From: Tetrahymena thermophila SB210
Lineage: Eukaryota; Ciliophora; Oligohymenophorea; Hymenostomatida; Tetrahymenidae
Length of the DNA: 64,000 bases
NCBI RefSeq assembly: GCF_000189635.1
Contig: NW_002476434.1
Coordinates: 1,798,001-1,862,000 of the forward strand
Direction: 5' to 3'
Position 1 is the stretch's first letter, and every line of letters begins with the position of its first letter. This document shows positions 1 through 12,506 of the stretch, piece after piece. The notes below the pieces were generated by a model, which saw nothing but the letters and a program-made list of their open reading frames with translations, did not search any database and was not told the origin of the DNA. Both the position numbers and the translations under genes were made by a program.

Positions 1-1596
1 AAAGATCAATAATTTCAATAGAATTTTCTTTAGCTAGTAATAATTAGTCACTCATATGAAAAATATTAATAATCAGAATTAAGTTGAGCTTTTATTAACA
101 AAATAAAATGAATAAATCATACTCATATCCATTTATTCAAATAGAACTTAGAAACTTAATTATTGGGTCATTAATATGATATTAAGATAAATTATTACGA
201 ACTTAATGAACTTCCCTCAAACAAACTATTATATTAAACATTAACTTTTACAAACTATTAATTAAATAATTAATTAATTGATAAATTAACAAACTAATAA
301 TTAACTATATAATTTTACTTATTCTTTCATTTATTTATTATCTTTTACTTATTATTTTTCATTATTAAGCATACTTCCATGTATGCACATTTACATAAAT
401 ACATCTATATATATATATACATACATATTTTGTATTTCAATAAACATTAAAATTCAAACAACCAAAAATATATGCTTCGTCAAAAAATTCGTCACTATCC
501 TGTTAAATGCGTATTCAATCTAAATCTAAATATATCTAAGTATTTCAGAACATTTCATCAACTATCAAAACATCTACTTAAAAATTTATCTCTACATAAT
601 TATTAGACTAAATAAGATAAAAAAATTATTATTAATATACAATTATTTCAACAATCAAAATTAATTATTTATGTGTATTTTTTAATAAAAAAATCTCTCT
701 AATCAAATTAAATATATTACAAACTATATTTCCTTTTATTATAATAAACTCATAATCAAAATCAAAAAATATGTTTGTATTTTTGGATACTAAAATTAAT
801 TAATTTTAGCTATTAGCTGTTAAAATATTTTTAATTTAATTTAAAAATTATATTTGCAAAACATTAAATTTTGTACTGAATAATTATTTATTAGTGTTTA
901 TAATTATTTATAATGAAAATCTATTGCATTTATTATAGAAGTAATAAATTAATTATTTAAATATTCAAATATTATTTAAATGTTCTCATTAATTTTAGCT
1001 ATAAACTGTTAAAATATTTTTAATTTAATTTAAAAATATATTTGCAAAACACTAAATTTTCTACTGAAGAATTATTTATTAATATTTATAATTATTTATA
1101 ATTTAAATCTATTGCATTTATTGTAGAAGTAATATATAAATAATTTAAATATTCAAATATTATTTAAATGTTCTCTCTTATATAAATCTCATCATATATC
1201 TTAAATTAATTGTTTTTTTTTTTGGAAAAACTCCTAAATAAATAACGATGTTAGAAATCAAATGGATGTTTTTATCGATTTCATATGCAAATATTTTTAA
1301 ATTATAAAGGAATTTAATTCAATTTTTAAAACTTTTTAAAGTTACATCCCAAAAAATTAAAAATGAAATGAGTTATATTTATTTAATGATTACGCTCGCT
1401 GACTTTGTTTGTTTTAGTTATGAAAAATGTAAATTAGTCGAATTTGATTCATTTATATTGCAGCCATAAGTCTCCAAAAAATAATTTACTAAACTGAGCT
1501 GAATTGACTATTTTAAATAATTGTTATTCATTTGATATCATAACATTAAAAAAAATTAAAGATTTAAATTGTAGAATCTGTAAGGTTTATTCGGTT
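1..1596. other. AT-rich intergenic region
   Basis: No open frame with coding character in either strand under the ciliate code. It holds a tandem repeat pair at 799-1175 (listed separately) and several homopolymer and AT runs. The last 100 bases lead into the RING gene and presumably contain its promoter, but no specific element is recognisable. Confidence 0.6.
799..1175. repeat. Tandem doublet, ~189-bp unit
   Basis: Two adjacent diverged copies, about 799-987 and 988-1175. Both begin with ATTAATTTTAGCTAT, pass through TTTGCAAAACA and end in TATTTAAATGTTCTC. Copies differ by scattered substitutions and small indels, so the duplication is not very recent. No coding potential. Confidence 0.85.
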
Positions 1597-3436
1597 ATGC
1601 CAAAAAAAAGAAGTTTTTTTTAAACAATATGCTGTTGCTTTTGTTTTGATAGCACAGATCCTTAGCCTCCATAGCGTTAAGAATAATAAAGACCATAAAT
1701 TAATCAATAGTAGCAATGTAAGATTAGAAAAATTAGAATAAAACTCAAAAAAAATACATAGTTTAATTGATCATTATTTAAAAATTTTTAAATAGAAAAT
1801 TAGAGAAACCCATAACCTGTATAACAAGAATAACCTCAGTAAAAAAAAGAAGTAGATTTAGCTATTAAAAGAGACTTCGATCTCTCAATAGGTTAAATTA
1901 GTTGGAAAGAAGAAAGATTAAACGAAGAAGATGTAAACAAGTATAAATATTGTTGCCCTATCTGCTTAATTTATTTCAATAGTAAATAGTTAATTATAAA
2001 ATACTATTGATTTCACTCACTTTTTACTAAAAATAGAGATTTTGAAAACTAAATGCTGTAATAATTATGTCTGCGTGGAATGCGAGTATGATATTCATTA
2101 ATGTAAACATATTTTATCAAATTTTATTACTTTTCAACTCACAATTTTAATAAGCTTTATCTTTAGCTAAGCAACTTAAACAAATGAATATTTAGTTATC
2201 AGCCAATAAATATATATATATCAAATAGCATTTAATAGAATAGAAAAAAAAATGAATTTAAAAAAAATATAAAAGCTTAACTTTACACTTATTATATAGA
2301 TATCAGCCTAATAAACGTTAATTATAAATTAAATTATTAATACAGTTTAATATCAACTTGCATTAATTTCATCTTATAATTTATTTAGAAATGCTCAATA
2401 AAAAGATTGAGGCAAAGTGCTGGTGGTGTAAAAGCGATAAATGCGAAATCACTGATGTTTAGGAAGGAGAATTAGTAAACATATTTATTTAAAAAAATTG
2501 AAAATTTAATCATTTAAATAGATAAAAAACTATAGTGATGCTGCTCAAGAATTAGAAGATAATAAAAAAAAAGAACTCGAACTCATCAAAAGCATAATAC
2601 AAGAAAGTAGAGTGTAGAGGGGTTGTTCTATGCTTAAAACTTTTAAAAGTTATTAAGGTGAAGATAAGTAGAATAATATGAATCCAAATATGATAAAAAC
2701 TATTTAATCCTAATACGTTGATAATTTATCTAACAATTTAGGAACATATAATAGAAACTAATGGAATGATTTTAATTTAAATTAGCAAAGATTGTAAGAA
2801 AGAGTTAATGAAGAAGAAGATGATGATGGCGAAGAAGAAAATAAAATAGATATAATTGGATTAGGTAGATAAAATGATTAACCAAAATTTTATAAAACAG
2901 ATACCTTCTAATAAAATAAGTAAGATAAAAAAATAATACACTAATCTTTAAATAGTCCTAACTTTGCAAGCAAATCTAAGAATTCTTCTTTATGTTTTAA
3001 TTATAATGGATAGGCAGTCCCGTTGGATTAAATTAACAATTAAAATCCTCTTTATAATTAATACAAAAATATTGATAAATAAGCCATCTAAAATCCATCA
3101 GGTTACTTCTTTAAAGAAAATCAACCACTGCCTGATAATAATCAAAATAAAAAATATTTTAATAATTAATTTCTAAATTAAGAAGAAGATCCCTTTGCTG
3201 GTGGTCCTAATAACTCTATGAGCAATAATCAACCTAATAAAATTTTAGAAAAAAATATCAGCAGTAGTGATGATGATTTAAATTAAAGAGAAAGTGATGT
3301 ATAAAACCATTTTTATGTTCCCTAAAATAAAAAAAATGAAATAATTAATATTAAAAATAACTAAAATAACATAAAAGATAATAATAATAATATTTAAAAT
3401 AACTACAGCTTAAGCGATATTAATGAAAGAGAATGA
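1597..3436 (+). CDS. Sip5/DA2-like RING-type zinc-finger protein, 457 aa
   Basis: Five exons: 1597-1717, 1796-1981, 2037-2102, 2389-2474, 2522-3436; phases agree and the frame closes at TGA 3434-3436. After a Gln-rich N-terminus (MPKKRSFFQ...) a cysteine cluster is split over exons 2-4: CCPICLIYF, then KCCNNYVCVEC, then KCWWCKSDKC. The order and the paired CC..YVC.EC core resemble the atypical RING of yeast Sip5 and plant DA2 ubiquitin ligases (family knowledge), so an E3 ligase role is inferred. The last 305 codons are low-complexity, rich in Asn, Gln and acidic residues, with short acidic runs. The 286-nt intron 3 is long for this window. Family assignment rests on the cysteine pattern only; the start is the first ATG in frame with exon 2. 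Confidence 0.75.
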
Positions 3437-4027
3437 ATGAGTGGTAAAATGAAATAATCAATAAAAATATTTATTTACTCTTTATTTTATAACCATAAAA
3501 TAAAAACGAGTAATCTATAATTATATTTAGTTTAATAATACCAATTTTGTCAACCAAAATGAATGAAAGAAAGAAAGAATCACACAATATATAACTTAGA
3601 TAATTTATTTAAATTACTACTCTAGTTAAATATTATTTCATTTTTTATCCTTATCTATTAATTTATAAATAAACATATATATATATATATATATATATAA
3701 AGTAGTTTTTGAAATGTTGTAAAGTACCTGTTATAAAATTTTTTGTTTATATATTATTAAAATTACATGTATATTTTTGGCAAATTTTTTGATACCATAG
3801 GCACCCAACTTAGATAGAATTCACAGTACTAACAAAATAAATTATTTTAATACTTATATGCATCATTTATTAGTATTACATTATCAAAAAGACTTAAATA
3901 GTATCTTAATCACAAAAATATATTTAAAGCTATATAATATTTATTATAAAAGATATCATTCAAAACTAGTAATTAACATTTTTATAGCTAAAAATCTTTA
4001 AAATTGTTTACTTTGCTAGATAAAACT
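3437..4027. other. Intergenic; (AT)n run
   Basis: Spacer between two plus-strand genes. It contains an (AT)n dinucleotide run around 3677-3701. No gene or regulatory element recognised. Confidence 0.6.
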
Positions 4028-5923
4028 ATGAGCTCTAAAAAATTTATAAACTCAAAAGAGCAAGTTGTTAATGAAGCTCTTGATGGTTTAGTGATGCTTA
4101 ATAGCGATAAACTTGTTAGAATAGAAGGAACATAAATTATAAAATTGAAAAATCCTAATCAAAATTAAGTTTCTTTAATTTGTGGAGGAGGTTCAGGACA
4201 TGAACCTGCTCATGCAGGCTATGTTGATCCTAATATTCTCACTGCAGCTGTTTGCGGTGGCGTGTTTGCTTCTCCTTCTCATAAAGAAGTTCTTACAGCA
4301 ATACTAAATGTTCCTAACTAATAGGGTATTATAAATTCAAATACAAAAATATATAATTAAAAATATTCTCAATACGCAAACTCTAAAAAAATGAAATAAA
4401 TTTTATAAAAAAGGCGTTTTATTAATTATTAAAAATTATACTGGAGACATCATAAATTTTGAATTAGCAGCTTCTTTGGCAAGAGCTAGAGGCGTTTAAG
4501 TTGAGACAATAGTAGTAGGTGAGGACGCAGCTTTTACTGAAAATAAAAGAGGACTAGCTGGAACAGTTCTACTCTATAAAATGTTAGGTGCTGCTGCAAA
4601 TAAAGGAATGGATTTATAAAAACTGAAAGAAATCGGAACACAAATAATTTCAAATATGCAAACACTTGGTGTAAGTCTCAGTAGCTGTGCTCTCCCAGGT
4701 AACGATCCCACTTTTAGCTTGGCTTAAGATGAAATGGAACTAGGATTAGGTATTTTATTTTCATCAAATATATTAAAATATTTTAAAAAGCAAAAAATCA
4801 TAAATTTCAACTTTAAAATTTTTCGAATTGTGTTTTTTTATCAAATAATATTTTATGTGTTTCAAATAATGTTAATGAAAAAGGTATTCATGGAGAAAAG
4901 GGAAGAAAGAGAGAGAAAATAGCAACTGCATAACATATAATTAAAGAAATGCTTGATATCATTTAAATTAAAGAAAATACCCAAGTTGTAGCTCTTTTTA
5001 ACAACCTTGGATCATGCACAGATTTAGAAATGAATATTTTGGCTAGAGAAGTTCTGCTGTAGTTGAATCAAAAAAATATACATGTAATAAGAGCTGCTGA
5101 AGGTAGACTTATGACAAGCCTTGAAATGCATGGATTTTCACTCACCTTACTGCCTATTTACGATCAATATGTCCTATAGTTAGTTGATGCACCTACCTAA
5201 AATAGACATTGGAGTCTCTTAAGTAATATTTAAATTGATGTAAATCATGAAAAAGTACCAGAAATAGGTTTGCAGTTTGCTAAAGATAAAAACTATGATA
5301 GTCACTTGCATCAAGTCCTTTAAAAAGTATTTAACACTTTGATAGAGAAAACTCATTACTTCAATGAACTTGATGCTGAAGTTGGTGATGGCGATACAGG
5401 GGAAGGTTTTGAGCGCTCCTCAAAAGCATGCCTAGCAATATTGTATAATCTTGATTTAGAGCATAACTTAGTAGAATCTTTGACAATTCTTGGAGATGAG
5501 ATAGCTAGTAATTTTGGTGGAACTAGCGGTCCTTTATATGGGGTAATGCTAAGTACTGGTGCTCGCTTCTTAAAAAAAGAATTATCAGAGAATACTTTGA
5601 AAGATTTTTAATAAGCCTTGTATTAAGGATAATTATAAATTTAGCATGTTGGTAAATCACAAGTAGGAGATAGAACAATGGTGGATGTGCTTGTGCCACT
5701 TTCTTAAGCTTTGGAGGATGTAATCAATTAAAAAGATTAGCAGAACAAGAATGAAATTGGCCATAAACTGATTTAAATTGTAAAAGAAGCTAGCTAAAAA
5801 ACTTCATAACTAAAGGCTAAAAAAGGTAGATCTAGATATTTAGATGGTAGAGAAATAGGTAAATTAGATCCTGGTTGTGAAGTCATAGTAGCTTGGCTTA
5901 CGACATTAGTTGAAAATATTTGA
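4028..5923 (+). CDS. DAK: Dihydroxyacetone/glyceraldehyde kinase (DhaK-DhaL fusion), 557 aa
   Basis: ATP-dependent phosphorylation of dihydroxyacetone and glyceraldehyde. Exons 4028-4325, 4414-4749, 4884-5923; introns of 88 and 134 nt; phases agree. The DhaK half shows [26 protein letters not shown] and KNYTGD. The histidine that covalently binds substrate lies in GIHGEKG, rebuilt across intron 2, and the frame is colinear only with that intron removed. The DhaL nucleotide-binding half shows the Mg-ATP motif [21 protein letters not shown], and near the end [12 protein letters not shown] with LDPG. Length and domain order match the single-chain eukaryotic/Citrobacter type. No phosphotransfer or FMN-cyclase extension is visible. 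Catalytic residues look intact, so an active cytosolic enzyme is expected. Confidence 0.95.
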
Positions 5924-6904
5924 TTATTCAATACTATTGTTTCAATTTGTAAAATCTTTAAAAAAATAACTAATCATTTATTCTATTTATGATTTTAAAA
6001 GAAATCTAAAATTTTTAATTTAAGTTTGATTGATACAAAAAAAAAAAAAACTATTTAAAAGTTTTATTTTATAAAAAATATTAAGAAAATTTGTTAAGTT
6101 TTAAATATTAAAATAATTTCTTTTTATAAAAAATTAATTTTATTCTTGTAAAAATATTTGATTCCATTATTAATAACCAAAATAGTTTCATATAAAAAAG
6201 ACTTTATATAGATTTTTAAGTAAAAAATAAATAAATAAATTAATTAATTGGAAATTTAATTTTAATTAAAAATATTTAAAAAAAGAAGACTTTTTAGATA
6301 AAATTAAATTAAAAAAAACAAATTATTGAAATTTTATTTTAGAGAAGAGATAGAATAGTGGTGCAATTACTTTATAGATTTTCTATGTAAAATTATAATT
6401 TACAAATGCCATTAAAACAAACTTTTAAGACAGTTGAAGATAAATATGTTTTCCTTAAAAATTAATTTAGTTTACTGCAAATTTTTTGATTATTTTCTTT
6501 AAAATAGAAAAATACATATTTAATTCTTCTATCTAGTATATTTTTATTTTTATTTATAAGTAATTAAATATCTTAAATTTTTAGTTAGAACTGAATTATT
6601 AAATGACCTTTTGATGTTTTAATTTGCATAGTAAATATGTTTGTTTTATGGAATATTTTTGTATTGAAAACTAGAATAATATTTATCTAAATAAAGCTTT
6701 CTTCTCAATAAATATGATTAGGTATTTTATTTTAATTTATATTTTTATATACTCAGCTAAATTTAATAAACACATAAATATTAATAAACTCTAATTATAT
6801 TGCTAAAGTATAAATTTAGGTTTTATAAAGGCAGTTGTGCTAACTTATAAATAAATTAATATACTTATACTTATGTAATAAGTTAAAAATAATGTTCCAT
6901 TTAA
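5924..6904. other. Intergenic between convergent genes
   Basis: Separates the dihydroxyacetone kinase (+) from an ESCRT-III gene (-), so it holds both 3' ends. AT-rich with poly-A and poly-T runs. No gene or distinct repeat recognised. Confidence 0.55.
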
Positions 6905-7681
6905 TCAAGCAAGCATAGCTAATTAATCATCTATGTCATCCTTTTATTGTTACTGTTGTTATTGTTGTTAAGGCTGATTTTGTTATTAGTGTTATTGCTA
7001 ATGTACAACCTATTATTATGGCTATTAATAAGCATTATTAGAAATTTAAGGCTTTTAGGTATTTTATTCGTGACGCTTTAAATCGCTTTTAAATATATCA
7101 GCTTCCATTTCATCTAATTTTTTGGCTAAGTCATCTTAATCTGCACCTACATACTAGTTGTAGAGTTCATCAAATTTAGCATTGTTCATTTCCAATTCTT
7201 AGAGATTTCCTAAAGTATCTTACATAGCATCCATATCTATTGCTTTATTAACATCTTACATCAGTTTATTGGCAGCTTAGAGAGTATTTGATACAGCTAA
7301 TTGATCGAATTTCTCTTGAACTTATCTAATAGTTTTAGTAATAATCATATCCTAATTAAGAATACTTTCAATCTATTTTTCATAGATAGCCTTTGTCTAA
7401 AGAGCATATTTGGCTCTTATTTTATTATTATTTTTAAGAAATTCTTTAGCTTTTTGTTAAGCATCGCTTGCATTTTTTTCCATTTGTTAAATTCTTCTAT
7501 TTAGCGAATCTTATACTTTCTTCAAATCAAGAGTGACTCTATCCTATTCAGACATTTGTTAAGCATTTGCTGTTTTAATTTGCCTAGTTTATATTGTTTA
7601 ATTAGTCATCTAAGCTTGCTTTTATTAAACCTGCTATGGCTACATTTTTGGAGACTCATGCTTTCCCAGACATAAACCCAT
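6905..7681 (-). CDS. ESCRT-III (Snf7/CHMP6-like) protein, copy 1, 258 aa
   Basis: Single exon of 777 nt. Begins MGLCLGKHESP: Gly2 suits N-myristoylation, as in CHMP6/Vps20, which would anchor it to endosomal membranes. Residues about 50-200 form the basic-then-acidic helical core of Snf7 proteins, with motifs RVTLDLKKVQDSL, RAKYALQTKAIYEKQIE and MDAMQDTLGNLQELE. A Gln/Pro-rich linker follows. The C-terminus DDIDDQLAMLA* is a short acidic/leucine motif like the MIT-interacting motifs that recruit Vps4 (inference). Role: membrane scission in multivesicular-body formation and related events. Length fits the family. Whether it is orthologous to CHMP6, CHMP4 or a ciliate subfamily cannot be decided by eye. 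A tandem paralogue lies upstream on the same strand. Confidence 0.87.
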
Positions 7682-8544
7682 TTTAGAAGTTTGATTTATC
7701 TTTCCTTATGTGAGTAATTTACAAATTTTGATAATTAATATTATTTATTAAAAATTTGCAAAAAATTAATTGCTGCTAAAATTTAATACTATATCTTCTA
7801 TGCTTATCTATTTTTTTCACTAAATTTATTATTTTTGTTTTGCATTTCATATACTTACTGACATATCCTAATCTATTTTAATAATCAAAAAAAAAAAACC
7901 TTTCTTGATTTCTTATCAAAATTTTGTAAATTTATTTTTGCAAAAAAAAAATGATATAAAAAATTGAATTTTGTAACCAACTGATCAATTAGCTAATAAT
8001 TCAAAATTCACCTAATAATTACCTAATCTGATTTTGTATTTTAAAATTCAACTTTTTTTGTTAATCTTAAATTAAAAATAAAGAAACTAAATTAAATGAT
8101 TATCACTAAACTTACTTAATATAATTAGAAAAATATGCTGTCGTTTAAAATGTATTTAAATTTTTAAATTATAAAAACTATAAAGCAAATTGAATTGAAA
8201 CTTTGGTATAGTTTATTTGAAAATAATTTATAAACTATAAAAATATTTATTAAGTAAGACTTTGATAATAAACAAAATAATATATTTTTTTAAATGAATA
8301 ATTAATTTACAGCCATTAACTAAATATTTAAGTTTACAACAAAAAAATATTAATGCATACTAACAACATTATTTTATTTGCCTTAAAACTAAATATCAAA
8401 CGATAAGTTAATTTTAAATTTAATCACTCATAAGCACTGAAATTTTTTTATGTTATTTATTTTTTATTATTATGAGGTTATAGAAAATTTTGATCATTGA
8501 ATTTTATCTTTCAATTTTTAGGGTCTTTTTAAAAGCAAAAAAAA
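7682..8544. other. Spacer between ESCRT-III paralogues
   Basis: Contains the promoter side of copy 1 and the 3' end of copy 2. AT-rich, no further gene seen and no obvious copy of the coding unit. Confidence 0.55.
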
Positions 8545-9306
8545 TCAAGCTAGCATAGCAAGTTGATCATCTATTTCATCATTTTGCTTTTATTCTTATT
8601 GTTAGTATTAATCTTGTGCTTGTTATTTTTATTAACTGATTGGTTGTTGTTATTATTATTAAATAGCTTCTTCTTAGAACAATGGCTTTTATGTAATTAT
8701 CTCATATTACTTTAGATCACTCTCAAAGATTTCTACTTCCATTTCTTTAAGCTTTATTTCTATTTCTTACTTATCAGTTGAGACATATTAGTTATAAAGC
8801 TCATCAAATCTGGAGTTGTTAGCTTCTAATTCTTATAAATTTCCTATAGCATCCTGCATTCCATCAACATCAATAGCCTTATCTATATCTTTCATTAGCT
8901 TATTAGCTGCTTAAAGGGTATTTGAGACATCTAATTAATCAAATTTTTCCTATACTTACCTAATTGTTTTAGTTATGTGGACATCTTAATTGAGAATACC
9001 TTCTATTTATTTTTCATATATAGCCTTTGCTTAAAGGGCATATTTAGCTCTAATTTTATTTTTGTTTAGCAAATGCTCTTTTGCTTTCGCTTGACAATCA
9101 TTAGCATTATTTTCCATTTACTTAATACGTCTATTTAGTTAATCTTGAACCTTTTTTAAGTCTAAAATAATTTTATCCTTTTCAGACATTTAATAAGTAC
9201 TAGCCGCCTTAATTTGTTTATCTTGAATAGTTTATATTTTCGACTTTGAAGCATCTTTTTAATGAGTGTTATTATTATTTAAAATATGACTAAAGAATGA
9301 ACCCAT
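8545..9306 (-). CDS. ESCRT-III (Snf7/CHMP6-like) protein, copy 2, 253 aa
   Basis: Single exon of 762 nt, same strand as and just upstream of copy 1. Begins MGSFFSHIL, again with Gly2 for possible myristoylation. The core shares long identical stretches with copy 1 (KIRAKYALQ.KAIYEKQIE, TKTIRQVQEKFDQL, VSNTLQAANKLM, NLQELE.NN.RFDELYNQYV). The Gln-rich linker is diverged, but the end DEIDDQLAMLA* is almost identical to copy 1. Retention of both termini with a divergent linker suggests both copies are functional ESCRT-III subunits. The N-terminal 40 residues differ most, so membrane targeting or partner choice may have shifted (inference). Confidence 0.87.
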
Positions 9307-9812
9307 TTTTATCTTATTTTTTGTGAGCAAAAGTAATATATTCTAAAAAAATCGATTTATAATAAATTTGAACAAACCACATGAAAAATTTAATTTATCT
9401 TGCTGATAAGTAATTATTCTAGTTTATGATAATAATATTCTAAATTTTCTGTTAAAGAAATAGATAATATAATATAATATCTATTAATTTCAATTAGCTT
9501 TTTTAGATTAAATGTATCAACATAATTTATTTCACCAACCAGAATAATTAAAAAAATATTTGAAAATACTGTAAATGCTTTTTAATTAAGGCATTTTTTT
9601 CTTAAATTTTTTATTTTTTCGATTATGGCATAAAGATGATTTTATAAATATATTTTTTTTTTTGACTAAAAGAAAAATTTGAATCAATAAAGTATATAAT
9701 AATAATTTTAATAATTAAGTAATATTTTAATAAAGTCTTGTTGAGAATTTAATTTATATAAATATAAACATAATATAAGTAAGTGATATTAACAAAAATT
9801 TGTAGATTTAAT
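9307..9812. other. Intergenic, AT-rich
   Basis: Short spacer with poly-T/poly-A runs around 9650. It lies 5' of ESCRT-III copy 2 and 3' of the next minus-strand gene. Nothing else recognised. Confidence 0.55.
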
Positions 9813-12180
9813 TCAAATTTTAGCTGTTTTATCATATTTTGATATTATTTCATTTTTAAAATCTTCTAAATATTGCATTTCTTCGTTAAGCTATTCAAGT
9901 AAATGTTATAATTAATCTACTTCACCTATTTAATGTAAAAAATTTTAAAATCCTATAAATTAAAATTAAATTAAATTACCTATACTAAATGATTACACAT
10001 TGGTGCAATTTGGAGGTAATGGTGCTACTGGTATAGATTAGTAGTTGTCAAATCTTTATTCTTAAATGCTAGGTTATTAAACATAAGAATAATGAGGAAT
10101 TTTTTCTTCTCTTTTAACTCTATATTTTTCCAAGTCTTAATCTTTAAATTTTTGTTCATATTATGGAAGATTTTAGTTTTTTGAATTATTATTACTCTAA
10201 AGTTTTTAGCTATGTTTGAAATCAATTTATGAAACCTCTACAGATTGTTATCTGTTTATTACTATCTAATCATTTAGTTAATTTTAAACCTTCGAGTTTC
10301 CTTTACCATAAATCTTTTGATCTTCAATTAGATTGTTAACAAAAAACTACTAATTATTTTCTTAGTACCTCTAACCTTAAATTTTAATTTAGTTTTATTG
10401 ATTTTTCTCGTCTTTATTATTTAGAATATAGTCATTTTAATCAGGTGTAAAGTTGCTAAGGAAATTATTTAATTAAGATTGATTACAATGATTTTGTTAC
10501 TTATTAATAACATTATCTTTATCAGTATAATCTTGCTATTATTTGATTACTTTCTAATTTTACTGAGTAGTGTTTTTTATATTACTTAGAATGCTTGATT
10601 CATCATCTTCTTTGTTTTATTAAGATTTAATTGGTGATTTTTATTAATTATTCAAAGCATTTACGATTGATTCATCAATAAAATTACTATCATTTTAATA
10701 ATGTATTGTAGATAAGCATTCAGAAATTGACTATACATTAACCTTTTATGAATAATCTTTTTTATATAAATCTGTATAAATGCCTGAATAGATAATATTA
10801 TAAATAGCCTCTATTAAATTTCTATCAAGTAAAAAAAATTCTTTATGCAAGTGTTCGCCTTATAAGTAAATTCTATTTTCAGATTTATTTTCATCTAGAC
10901 TTAAATGAATAAACTTATCGACAAGAGTCTTTTCTATGCAGGGAATTTCAAAGTAAGCTAATGGCCAAAAAATAATTTTTTATTAGTATTGCTAGAAGAG
11001 ATCATTACAATAAATATCAATAGGCTAAATAGTTTTTCCTATCTATTTTATAAAGTTAAATTGTATTGTTAAAATAAAAGCTTTAAAATAATTTAAATAG
11101 TAAAGTAGAATATCTTGTTTATAATTGCTATAAGCTAAATGAATAATATCAATATGATAAATTAACAAGAATATAATTATTAATAGAAAATATCATTCAG
11201 AATAATCTAATCAATGTATTCTGGATTGATTAAATTAAATTTTTGATAGTATTTGTTTTATTTAATTTTCAAATTACTTCATTAGAATATTAGAAATCCA
11301 ATAAAAGCATAAATTTTTAATAAATTATCTTTCAATAAATTAATTAAAACTCAACCAATTAATTAAATATTTCTTTGTTAAATTATCAATTTATTATGCA
11401 GAGTGAAGGAAGATACAAACATTATTTTAATTTGTAATAAATGAAATGATAAATATTATAAAAGTAAAATGAAAATAAATTATGAATGAATGTTTTTAAA
11501 ATAAAGAAAACGTATTTTACCTTTATTATTATTTATCTTGGATGTGATGGAGATTATAAAGAAGTTTGCATTATGTATAAAAATTGATAACCTTTTTAAC
11601 ATGGTTCTTTAGAAGTTGAATAATATTTATGGCCACAAAACAACTCTGTAAATAATTTACAATCATTGCTTTAATTTTTAATTTTTTTTTCAATTTTATC
11701 AATTTTGTCTAGATTAATATATCTTTAAATACCATCTTGATAAATTATCTCTATAAATTGTCTTGATATTTTTAGCATTTCTACATCCTCAATAGATTTT
11801 GATTTTTCAATTAGATCATCCAATTTATTAAAAGTATTGACTTTATCATGAAATCTTTCTCCTTAAAATGGAGGATCTTTTTCACTTTAGTTTACAAGTT
11901 TAATTTGCATTTAACATTCTTTTGAATCAAAATTGACTATCATGATTTTACTCTTCAATTAGTCAATTTTAGATCTTATTATGTATCTTATAATAGCTCT
12001 TAATGATTTTTTTGCTGGAATTTGACTAGTGTATGTCGAAACTACCTTTACTTCTACATCCGTTTGATTTATTATTATGTTAGGGTTTTCTATTTCCATA
12101 AGGCCATATTTATTTAAGATTTATTTTAAGTTTTACAATTTATTGCCGCTTATAAAATTAAATGGTTATTTATCGCACAT
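9813..12180 (-). CDS. Uncharacterised protein, 629 aa
   Basis: Two exons, 11521-12180 and 9813-11042, with a 478-nt intron. Donor and acceptor are both phase 0 (AAAG|GTAAAA ... AAAATAG|ATAGG) and both exons are multiples of three. Exon 1 (220 aa) mixes charged and hydrophobic segments, includes SKSIEDVEMLKISRQ and a few cysteines (LFCGHKYY), and resembles no family I can name. Exon 2 starts with a compact, possibly folded part (IFWPLAYFEIPCIEK, FIHLSLDENKSENR, LIEAIYNIIYSG) and then becomes Gln/Asn-rich for about 250 residues. No signal peptide or membrane segment. The start is the first ATG of the open stretch; the acceptor was chosen by phase and is less certain than the donor. Confidence 0.65.
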
Positions 12181-12506
12181 CTTCAACCTTTTTTTTTATA
12201 AATTATTTATTTGTATTTAATATGAAGTTATCTAATAAAAATTTTTCTGATTTTTATGTTTATCATTCACTATTGTTTATATAGCTTTTTATCTGTTTGA
12301 AATAAAAGTATTTTATTTTTTTCTTCTTAATTTAACTTTTTAAATAATAAAAATATTCTTAAAAAATAGTTTAAAATAAATACTTTTATTTATTAATAAA
12401 CTTTGATATAAGAAACAAATATAAGAATATAATTTAAATACATAGGATAAATAGATTTAGAGTGTTTAATTATAATATTAAAATTGCATGTATGATAAAT
12501 AAATTT
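12181..12506. other. Short intergenic region
   Basis: About 330 bases between two minus-strand genes. AT-rich; no element recognised. Confidence 0.55.

Noticed and set aside
9955..9990. 27-nt GT...AG segment as an intron near the 3' end of the 9.8-12.2 kb gene
   Set aside because: It is a multiple of three, reads as open protein sequence, and is shorter than any other intron in the window; kept as coding.
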